Part shown: one piece after another, positions 31,530 to 37,253 of the stretch
Layout: each line of letters begins with the position of its first letter
How positions within the stretch are numbered: the stretch's first letter is position 1
Origin: JALZDI01 sp965653225
GTDB taxonomy: Bacteria; Actinomycetota; Actinomycetes; Propionibacteriales; Nocardioidaceae
Length of the DNA: 37,253 bases
Direction: 5' to 3'
NCBI GenBank assembly: GCA_965653225.1
Contig: CBFGZI010000024.1
Location: 1-37,253 of the forward strand
Program-made: the position numbers and the translations under genes
Notes under the pieces: generated by a model
What the model saw: only the letters and a program-made list of their open reading frames with translations
Told to the model about the DNA's origin: nothing
Database searches by the model: none

Positions 31530-33143
31530 CTACGGGTTCCGCGGCAGGTTGTCCACCTGAGCGGGCGCGGCCAGGATCGGGTCGTTCGGGTCGGGCTGCC
31601 CCGGCTTCCAGCCCACGGCGTACTGCGTCATCATGTCGTGGTCCTCGTGCGCCAGGTTGTGGCAGTGCACCATGTACCGGCCGCGATGCGGGGTGAACTC
31701 GACGACCACCCGCACGCTCTCTCCCTCACCGAGGTACACGGTGTCCTTGGGGCCTAGCTCGTGGTCGAACGGCGCCTGCCCGTTGCGGTCGAGCAGCTTG
31801 AAGTCGACCAGGTGAATGTGCAGCGGGTGGAACCACCCGCCGCCGTTGTTCGTCAGCGTCCAGACCTCGACCTCGTTGAGTCGCGGTGAGGCGTCGAGCT
31901 TCTGGAAGTTGCTGGCGATGATGTCCTCCCAGGTGGTGCCGTTGATCTGCCACAGGCCACCCTGGCGCTTCAGCACCTGCGTGTGACGTCCGGCAGAGTC
32001 CGCCTCGGTCAGCTGCATGGAGTGGCTGTTGACGAGAAGGTCCGGGATCCGGTTCCACGTGGGGTCGGTCTTGTCGACCGGCTGGTCGGTGACGTCGAAG
32101 GCCATCACCTTGTTGGTGTCGGCGAAGGCGACGGTGTCGGGGTTGCCGAGGTTCTGCAGCACCACCCGCTGCCCCGGTGCGTACTTGCGGAAGTCGATCA
32201 GCACCTCGTACCGCTCAGCCATCGCGTGCCGCCACTCGGTGACCTGCCTCGCGCGCGGCATCAGCCCGCCGTCGGTGGCCACGACCGTCATCGGGTCGCC
32301 GGTGTCGAGGGCGAACCGGAACGAGCGCGCCGTTGAGGCCACCAGGAAGCGGAACCGGTAGACCCGCTGCTGGACCTCCATCACCGGCCACGCCTTGCCG
32401 TTCACCAGGATGGTGTCGCCCATCAGACCGGCGGTCCCGCGGTCGTCGTACATCAGGCCGCTCCGGCCGAGCAGGGCGTCGCCGATGACCAGCGGAACGT
32501 CGAACTCGCCCTGCGGAAGCAGCGACATCTCGGCCTTGTCGTGCAGGTGGTACTGCGCGAACAGGCCGGAGTAGGCGTTCTGCGCGGTGTGGTGCACCCC
32601 GTGGTCGTGGTACCAGAGAGTCCGCGCCGGCTGGATGTTCGGGTAGTGGTACTCCTTGAAGAACCCCGGCGCGGTCACGTCGCTGGCGAACCCGTCGAAC
32701 TGCGGCAGGGACGCCGAGCCGTGCAGGTGCACCGACGTGCTGAAGTCGGTACCCGTCAGCGGGTTCAGGTCCGGCAGGTGGTTGCGCACGCGCACAACCG
32801 ACCGACGGCCCTGCATCATCTTGATCGTCGGGCCCGGCGCCGTCCCGTTGTAGCCGAAGACCGTCGCCACCAGCCCCGGTGCCAGCTCGGCCCGGCCGGC
32901 CCGCTGGACCACCTCGAAGTGGTCGGTGAAGACGCCGTCGGCGTCACGGACGGTCTTGAACGGACGCAGCACCTCCGGCCGCACGAACCGCGTCCGGAAC
33001 GGACGCGGCTTCAGCCCGGCCGGGAGGCCGGTCGTCTGCTGGGCGGAAAGACCGCCGCCCCACGGCAACATCGCGATGCCGAACGCTCCGAGTGCTCCTA
33101 GGCCCCCGTACCTGAGTACGTCGCGACGCGTTGCTTCCACCAC
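31530..33143 (-). CDS. Multicopper oxidase (laccase/bilirubin oxidase-like), Tat-type signal
   Basis: The product has 537 residues from the GTG at 33143, with GAGGGG about seven bases upstream. An upstream ATG at 33221 is in frame but adds a Gly/Val-rich stretch. The N-terminus TRRDVLRYGGLGALGAFGIA is a twin-arginine signal. The copper ligands are all visible: HLH at 139-141, HDH at 179-181, HPLHIH near 440, and HCHNLAHEDHDM at 493-504, with the type-1 Cys494 and axial Met504. It should oxidise organic or metal substrates (for example bilirubin, phenols, Mn or Cu) using oxygen outside the membrane. The true substrate is unknown. Confidence 0.93.
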   Translation of the reverse strand: MVEATRRDVLRYGGLGALGAFGIAMLPWGGGLSAQQTTGLPAGLKPRPFRTRFVRPEVLRPFKTVRDADGVFTDHFEVVQRAGRAELAPGLVATVFGYNGTAPGPTIKMMQGRRSVVRVRNHLPDLNPLTGTDFSTSVHLHGSASLPQFDGFASDVTAPGFFKEYHYPNIQPARTLWYHDHGVHHTAQNAYSGLFAQYHLHDKAEMSLLPQGEFDVPLVIGDALLGRSGLMYDDRGTAGLMGDTILVNGKAWPVMEVQQRVYRFRFLVASTARSFRFALDTGDPMTVVATDGGLMPRARQVTEWRHAMAERYEVLIDFRKYAPGQRVVLQNLGNPDTVAFADTNKVMAFDVTDQPVDKTDPTWNRIPDLLVNSHSMQLTEADSAGRHTQVLKRQGGLWQINGTTWEDIIASNFQKLDASPRLNEVEVWTLTNNGGGWFHPLHIHLVDFKLLDRNGQAPFDHELGPKDTVYLGEGESVRVVVEFTPHRGRYMVHCHNLAHEDHDMMTQYAVGWKPGQPDPNDPILAAPAQVDNLPRNP

Positions 33144-33512
33144 TTGATCCCCCTCGCCCCCTCCGTGGCCCCCAGATACCCCCTTGATCACACCCTGCAC
33201 CCGTTCGATCACGGTGTGCATGACCCGGGCGGGCCTGCCCGGGGGGACTACTCGGGATGTAGGTGGCCTCAACGAGTTTGCAGATTCCCAACACGCGCGA
33301 AGCACAGCCGTGTCACTATTGCGTCTGTCCGCGGCGGAACCCGAGACCCGCTTCGGCAAAGCCCCCGGCACGCCTTGTCATCCCCTTAGGCGGCCGGGGG
33401 CATTTCATTTGGTGGGCTCCAGGGCGGCATCTCGCGGTCCGCAGGGGCGTCTGGCCATTAGCCATTGACAGTGTTACATTCCCAGTGACGCATAACGTGG
33501 GAGGTCTCACCA
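33144..33512. other. Divergent promoter region between the multicopper oxidase and AurF-like genes
   Basis: These 369 bases contain no supported gene. Their features are GCCCCCGGC/GCCGGGGGC at 33361-33369 and 33393-33401 (a nine-base inverted repeat with a 23-base loop), and an extended -10 box and operator-like site near 33465-33480. The upstream ATG at 33221 is in frame with the oxidase. Confidence 0.45.
33465..33480 (+). promoter_or_regulatory. Extended -10 promoter and operator-like site of the AurF-like operon
   Basis: TGTTACATT (33472-33480) is an extended -10 element (TGn-TACATT), with the transcription start expected near 33487 and a leader of about 26 bases. TTGACAGTGTTACA, overlapping it, is imperfectly symmetric (TG..A...T..CA), as seen in TetR-family operators. 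The repressor is not encoded in the window. Confidence 0.4.
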
Positions 33513-34436
33513 ATGGCTTCGGAAACGCTCGCCGGTACCCGCTCCGAGCGTGGGGAGCACCGCGAACGCAGCGCCGCCAGGCTGCTGCAGTCCTCGGCCA
33601 GGACGTCGTACGACCCGGTCGTGCACATCGACTGGGAGGCGCCGCTGGCCGACAGCCGCTACTTCACTCCCCCGCACCGCAGCTCGCTGTACGGCACGGC
33701 CCTGTGGGACCGGCTCAGCGAGGAGCAGCGGGTCGAGCTCAGCAAGCACGAGCTGGCGAGCATCGCGAGCATGGGCATCTGGTTCGAGACCATCCTGATG
33801 CAGATGCTGGTGCGGCACGCCTACGACCGCGACCCCACCAGCAGCCACGTCCAGTACGCCTACACCGAGATCGGCGACGAGTGCCGGCACTCGGTGATGT
33901 TCGCCAAGGGCCTCGCCAAGCTCGGCGCCCCGTACTACAAGCCGGTGCGCCTGACCCACCTGCTCGGAAAGGTGTTCAAGCAGGTCTCCAACGGGACGCT
34001 GACCTTCGCCGGCGCACTGTTCGTCGAGGAGATCCTCGACCAGCTGCAGCGCGAGGCCATGGCCGACGAGTCGCTGCAGCCCCTGGTGCGCGCGATCTCG
34101 CGGGTGCACGTGGTCGAGGAGGCCCGGCACATGCGGTATGCGCGTGAGTCCTTCCCCGACGAGTGGGCCCGGGCTAGCCGGGCGGAGCGGATGTGGACCC
34201 GCCACGTGCTCGCCCAGGTCGCCTACATCTCCTCGACCCAGCTGGTGCACGAGCAGGTCTACGCCGCCGTCGGGCTCGACCCGAAGTCGACGCGGGAGGT
34301 CGCCGAGGCCAACCCGTACTGGCGCGAGACCCGCCGGTGGGCCGCCCGCAGGGTGGTGGCGACCTTCGACGAGGCGGGCCTGCTCGCCGGCCGCAGCCGG
34401 CGGCTTTGGGAGCGTGCCGGGCTGGTCGCGGCGTGA
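33513..34436 (+). CDS. AurF-type diiron oxygenase
   Basis: The product has 307 residues from the ATG at 33513, preceded by GGGAGG eight bases upstream. It is related to the AurF p-aminobenzoate N-oxygenase fold. The expected diiron ligand pattern can be read: Glu92, Glu123 and His126 (EIGDECRHSVMF), Glu172/173 (FVEEILDQ), His199, Glu203 and His206 (RVHVVEEARHMRYARE). The spacings E-x2-H and H-x3-E-x2-H match AurF. The substrate is unknown: AurF-like proteins in actinomycetes include oxygenases of unassigned function. The stop overlaps the DUF4873 start in GTGA. Confidence 0.85.
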   Translation: MASETLAGTRSERGEHRERSAARLLQSSARTSYDPVVHIDWEAPLADSRYFTPPHRSSLYGTALWDRLSEEQRVELSKHELASIASMGIWFETILMQMLVRHAYDRDPTSSHVQYAYTEIGDECRHSVMFAKGLAKLGAPYYKPVRLTHLLGKVFKQVSNGTLTFAGALFVEEILDQLQREAMADESLQPLVRAISRVHVVEEARHMRYARESFPDEWARASRAERMWTRHVLAQVAYISSTQLVHEQVYAAVGLDPKSTREVAEANPYWRETRRWAARRVVATFDEAGLLAGRSRRLWERAGLVAA

Positions 34437-34738
34437 CGGGCCCTGTCGAGGAGGAGTACGACGGACCGGCGCAGCTCCTCGTCGGGAGCAGCGAGGTCGC
34501 CGTGCACGCCCGGCTGTCCGGCCACTTCGAGCCGATCAGCGGCCAGTACCACTGGGCCGGCCGGCTTCGCCCCAGCGCCGAGCTGAGCACCGCCGTACGG
34601 CCCAACGCGGAGGTCCGGCTGGTCACCGACGGCGGGCGCGCCGCCGACGCGACCATCCGCGAGGAGGACCCCTGGGGAGGCTTCCGGATCAGCGGCAGCG
34701 GGCGGCCGCCGTTCGCCGTGCCCACCGAGGCGGTCTGA
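34433..34738 (+). CDS. DUF4873 domain protein
   Basis: The product has 101 residues from the GTG at 34433. It matches DUF4873, with YDGPAQLLVGSSEVAVHARL, GHFEPISGQYHWAGRLRPS and a C-terminal FRISGSGRPPF. It is a short beta-rich protein found next to, or fused with, oxygenases and flavin monooxygenases in actinomycetes. The GTGA overlap with the AurF-like gene indicates translational coupling and a joint role. The biochemical function is unknown. Confidence 0.8.
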   Translation: MTGPVEEEYDGPAQLLVGSSEVAVHARLSGHFEPISGQYHWAGRLRPSAELSTAVRPNAEVRLVTDGGRAADATIREEDPWGGFRISGSGRPPFAVPTEAV

Positions 34739-34791
34739 GCCCGCCGGCGACGCCCGCGGGACGCCCCGGTGCGAACCGGGCGGTACGGGCA

Positions 34792-34797
34792 TAGCAT
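34792..34797 (+). promoter_or_regulatory. Putative -10 box upstream of the 34870 gene
   Basis: TAGCAT fits TANNNT, with a predicted start near 34804 and a leader of about 65 bases that contains the GGGAGG ribosome-binding site. No convincing -35 hexamer is visible. It would separate this gene from the AurF-DUF4873 operon. Confidence 0.35.
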
Positions 34798-34869
34798 CGA
34801 GTCGAGTCGTCGGTGGCAGACAGCCGGTCACCGTCCGGGGGACGTGGGGAACGTGGGAGGACTCGGCCG

Positions 34870-35943
34870 ATGCAGGCTCGGACACATTTCCCGCCGCAGG
34901 CGCGCTCGGCGGCGGAGGCCCGGCACTGGGTTCGTGACCACCTGGAGGAGATGGGACGGTCCGAGCTGGTCGACTCGGCCGAGGCCGGGGTCTCGGAGCT
35001 TGTCACCAACTGCATCCTGCACGCGCAGACGTCCATCGGGCTGCAGCTGACCGGCGACGACGGCCGGGTCATCATCGAGGTCTACGACGCGGCGCCGATG
35101 GTGCACAAGCCCGCGGGCGACCCGGCCGTCCCGGACGCGGGCGACTCCACCATCGGCCGGGGGCTGCGCATCGTGCGCGCGCACGCCCGCGAGTGGGGTG
35201 TGTCCACCTCGGCCGGGGGCAAGGCGATCTGGTTCCAGCCCGCACCCTCCGCCGAGCCCACGCAGGGAGCGCGATCCGCCGGGTCCGGTGCGGACACCGC
35301 GGAGCGGGCCGACGAGGGGGCCGCGGAGCGGAACGAGCCGCATCCCGTGGTCGACCTCGACGCGACGCTGGACGCCCTGGCCGAGGCGTTCCCCGATTCC
35401 CAGGGCCCTGTCGACGTAGCAGACCTCGCGGCCGCCGACGTGCCGGGCGACGACGCCGAGCCGCTCGAGGTGCACCTGCTCGGCGTACCGACCTGGGTCG
35501 TGCAGCACTACCGCAAGCGCTGGCTCGAGCTGATCCGGGAGATGCAGCTGGTCGGCCTCGGCCCGCCGTCGTCGATGCAGGCGATGGCGCAGCGGTTCTG
35601 CCGGGCGGCGCAGGTCGTGGACCCCGACCTCTACCTCGTCGAGGGGGCCGTCGCCGGGAGGAGCTTCGCGGTGAGCGACGGCGGCGAGGCCGTCGACATG
35701 GTGTTCGAGGTGCGGCCGTCGATGCGGTCGGCGCTGGTCCAGATCCGCGAGCTGAGCCGCGACATGGAGAAGAACCTGGCCGGTATCCAGCTGCTGTTCG
35801 TCCATCCGGGTGCGCAGGCCGTGCAGCTGCGCGAGTGGTGGCTGGGCGAGTTCATCGGCCAGATCGACGGGGCGGAGCCGACGCGCTGGCCCGGTGAGCT
35901 GGACGTGCGCGACGACGCGATGGCCTCAGCCGGCGATGCGTGA
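34870..35943 (+). CDS. HATPase-fold protein fused to an uncharacterised C-terminal domain
   Basis: The product has 357 residues from the ATG at 34870, with GGGAGG eight bases upstream. Residues about 1-115 form a GHKL ATPase-like fold: an N-box (ELVTNCILHAQTS), a strand VIIEVYDAAPMVHKP where the G1 box is degenerate (no DxGxG), and a G2-like TIGRGLRIVRAHAREWG. An acidic, low-complexity linker (about 135-200) leads to a C-terminal helical domain of about 150 residues (PTWVVQHYRKRWLELIREMQ, DMVFEVRPSMRSALVQIREL). This C-terminal region has no recognised family. The protein may be a partner-switching kinase that senses a signal through its C-terminus, but kinase activity is doubtful because of the degenerate G1 box. 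Confidence 0.7.
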   Translation: MQARTHFPPQARSAAEARHWVRDHLEEMGRSELVDSAEAGVSELVTNCILHAQTSIGLQLTGDDGRVIIEVYDAAPMVHKPAGDPAVPDAGDSTIGRGLRIVRAHAREWGVSTSAGGKAIWFQPAPSAEPTQGARSAGSGADTAERADEGAAERNEPHPVVDLDATLDALAEAFPDSQGPVDVADLAAADVPGDDAEPLEVHLLGVPTWVVQHYRKRWLELIREMQLVGLGPPSSMQAMAQRFCRAAQVVDPDLYLVEGAVAGRSFAVSDGGEAVDMVFEVRPSMRSALVQIRELSRDMEKNLAGIQLLFVHPGAQAVQLREWWLGEFIGQIDGAEPTRWPGELDVRDDAMASAGDA

Positions 35944-36711
35944 GCGCATCTGCCACACCAGCACCTCGGCCGGCTCCCGCGCGGTGACGCGCTGCCCCTC
36001 GGCCACGGTGACCCTGGCGGCGTCGCCGCTGCCGAGGCTTCCGGCACCCTCGAGGTCGACGTTTCCACGGGCGACGTACAGGTGCGCGTACGGCGCGTGC
36101 GGCAGCGTGAACGACTGGCCGGTGTCGAGCCGTGCGGCATGTAGCGCCGCGTCGCGCTGGCTGATGCGGATGGCGGAGCTGTCGTGGTGCTCGGGCATCC
36201 CGCTGGCCACGGTGACCAGGCCACCGCCGAGCAGGTCCTGGTCGATCTCGAGCTGCTCATAGCCGGGGGTGATGCCCTGCTCGTCGGGCACGACCCACAT
36301 CTGCACGAAGTGCACCGGCTCGTCGTGCTGCTCACCGCCGCGCAGGCGCCACGCGTCGTTCTTCTCCGAGTGCAGGATGCCGGTGCCGGCGCTCATCCGC
36401 TGCGCGAGCCCGGGGTAGATCAGCCCGCTGTTGCCGGTGGAGTCCTGGTGCACCAGCGAGCCCCGCAGCACCCAGGTGACGATCTCCATGTCGCGGTGCG
36501 GGTGGGTCTCGAACCCCGTGCCGGGGACCACCACGTCGTCGTTGCTCACCATCAACAGGCCGAAGTGCGTGTTGTCGGGGTCGTAGTGGTAGCCGAAGGA
36601 GAAGCTGTGCTTGGAGTCCAGCCACCCGATCTGGGTCTTGAACCGGTCGCCCGACCGGCGCACGTCCACGCTGGGACGCAGACCGGCGTCGGGGCTGGTC
36701 ACGCGGAACAT
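35926..36711 (-). CDS. Pirin family protein
   Basis: The product has 261 residues from the ATG at 36711 (MFRVTSPDAGLRPSVDVRRS). It is a bicupin pirin. The metal-binding residues of the N-terminal cupin are seen in GFETHPHRDMEIVTWVLRGS and GTGILHSEKND (His, His, His and Glu). The C-terminal cupin (MPEHHDSSAIRISQRDAALH onward) lacks the metal residues, as is usual. Pirins may act as quercetin 2,3-dioxygenases or as iron-dependent regulators. The role here is unclear. It overlaps the C-terminal end of the 34870 gene by 18 bases on the opposite strand. Confidence 0.9.
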   Translation of the reverse strand: MFRVTSPDAGLRPSVDVRRSGDRFKTQIGWLDSKHSFSFGYHYDPDNTHFGLLMVSNDDVVVPGTGFETHPHRDMEIVTWVLRGSLVHQDSTGNSGLIYPGLAQRMSAGTGILHSEKNDAWRLRGGEQHDEPVHFVQMWVVPDEQGITPGYEQLEIDQDLLGGGLVTVASGMPEHHDSSAIRISQRDAALHAARLDTGQSFTLPHAPYAHLYVARGNVDLEGAGSLGSGDAARVTVAEGQRVTAREPAEVLVWQMRSRIAG

Positions 36712-36733
36712 GTCTTCCAGCGTACGGGCGGCC

Positions 36734-37087
36734 TCAGCTGTACCCGAGCTCGTGCAGCCGGTCGTCGTCGATGCCGAAGTGGTGGGCGATCTCGTGCACG
36801 ACCGTGATGCGGACCTCCTCGACGACATCGTCTTCGGAGTCGCAGGCGGCCAGGATCGGGGTGCGGAAGATGCTGATCCGGTCGGGCAGCGTGCCCGCGG
36901 CGTACCAGCCGTCGCGCTCGGTCAGCGGCGTCCCCTCGTACAGGCCGAGCAGACCCGGGTCGTCCGGCGGGGCGTCGTCCTCGACGAAGATCGCGACGTT
37001 GTCCATCAGGTCGCCCAGCTCGGGCGGGATGGTGTCGAGCGCCTCGGCGACCAGCTCCTCGAAGCGCTCGCGGCCCATCTGCATCAC
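36734..37087 (-). CDS. Minimal zinc metallopeptidase (zincin) family protein
   Basis: The product has 117 residues from the GTG at 37087. The ATG codons at 37084 and 37078 are equally possible, the last with GGGGTGAT at a good spacing. The catalytic motif VVHEIAHHFGIDDDRLHELGYS contains HExxH and a following third ligand (HxxGIDD). This is the family of tiny zincins that also includes acidic N-terminal residues such as PPELGDLMDNVAIFVEDDAP. The length matches the family. Substrates are unknown. It follows the tRNA-Glu region and lies 22 bases upstream of the pirin start on the same strand, so co-transcription is possible. Confidence 0.85.
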   Translation of the reverse strand: MMQMGRERFEELVAEALDTIPPELGDLMDNVAIFVEDDAPPDDPGLLGLYEGTPLTERDGWYAAGTLPDRISIFRTPILAACDSEDDVVEEVRITVVHEIAHHFGIDDDRLHELGYS

Positions 37088-37109
37088 CCCGCCATTGTCG
37101 CGCCCGGTT

Positions 37110-37138
37110 TTGGACGGCCGGAGCGATGCCCGTATGCT
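37110..37138 (+). promoter_or_regulatory. Sigma70-type promoter of tRNA-Glu
   Basis: TTGGAC (37110-37115) and TATGCT (37133-37138) are separated by exactly 17 bases, upstream of tRNA-Glu. The predicted start near 37145 leaves a leader of about 35 bases before the tRNA. Confidence 0.6.
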
Positions 37139-37179
37139 TTAGCGGTCCCCGACGGCACCGGCGTGTCGAGACGGCCAAA

Positions 37180-37252
37180 GCCCTCATCGTCTAGAGGCCT
37201 AGGACGCCGCCCTTTCAAGGCGGTAGCACGGGTTCGAATCCCGTTGGGGGCA
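37180..37252 (+). tRNA. tRNA-Glu (anticodon UUC)
   Basis: The acceptor GCCCTCA (37180-37186) pairs with TGGGGGC (37245-37251). The anticodon stem CCGCC/GGCGG encloses CTTTCAA, giving anticodon TTC. The T arm is CGGG-TTCGAAT-CCCG. The discriminator is A37252. The window ends one base later, so whether CCA is encoded cannot be seen. Confidence 0.93.
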
Positions 37253-37253
37253 C

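Noticed and set aside
1..37253. CRISPR array, insertion sequence or phage genes
   Set aside because: No direct-repeat-spacer pattern, transposase or phage protein was recognised. The tandem repeats found lie within or at the end of coding genes.

Overview
This is a high-GC (about 70% by eye) stretch of chromosomal DNA. The features together point to an actinomycete, most likely a soil or aquatic Nocardioidaceae-like lineage. These features are GTG starts, TANNNT -10 boxes placed directly upstream of leaderless starts, four GAF-ANTAR proteins, a RsbW-type kinase and a STAS antagonist, a polyphosphate glucokinase and the CydA/CydB type. The genus cannot be settled from this sequence. There is no integrase, transposase, CRISPR array, rRNA or phage gene, and the window is bracketed by ordinary chromosomal genes and two tRNAs.

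Layout. 1-2871 (minus strand): the start of a DUF5691-type gene, a SWIM zinc-finger gene with a GTGA overlap to it, and a secreted FG-GAP repeat protein. 3069-3144: tRNA-Lys(UUU), then a broken CDF cation-efflux gene. 3850-6234 (minus): three consecutive GAF-ANTAR regulators. 6443-7039 (plus): a protein built of charged seven-residue repeats. 7105-9933 (minus): a 942-residue secreted protein with a duplicated module of no known family. 10262-11672 (minus): a DUF4239 membrane protein and a RsbW-like kinase. 12005-12886 (plus): a second heptad-repeat protein. 12944-21000: housekeeping and metabolism (a 44-residue membrane protein, LLM oxidoreductase, polyphosphate glucokinase, GNAT, methyltransferase, thioesterase, SRPBCC, MOSC, a small membrane protein, and a DacB-type lipoprotein). 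21029-23868 (minus): esterase, STAS antagonist and a fourth GAF-ANTAR protein. 24018-26615 (plus): cydAB. 26484-28507 (minus): a MaoC-like hydratase and an acyl-CoA dehydrogenase. 28743-33143: a BLIP-like secreted protein, a secreted GH51-like glycosidase and a multicopper oxidase. 33513-35943 (plus): an AurF-type diiron oxygenase with DUF4873, then an ATPase-fold signalling protein. 35926-37253: pirin, a minimal zinc metallopeptidase and tRNA-Glu(UUC).

How it fits together. Much of the window carries stress and RNA-level signalling: ANTAR antiterminators, RsbW/STAS partner-switching parts and a kinase-fold fusion. These are spread among cell-envelope and redox genes (DacB, cytochrome bd, multicopper oxidase, F420/FMN enzymes). 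Both heptad-repeat genes lie head-to-head with a signalling gene. That repeated layout, the duplicated module of the 942-residue secreted protein, and the uncharacterised C-terminal half of the 34870-35943 protein are the best candidates for undescribed biology. Most starts were set by Shine-Dalgarno position or a leaderless -10 box, and alternatives are noted in the entries.
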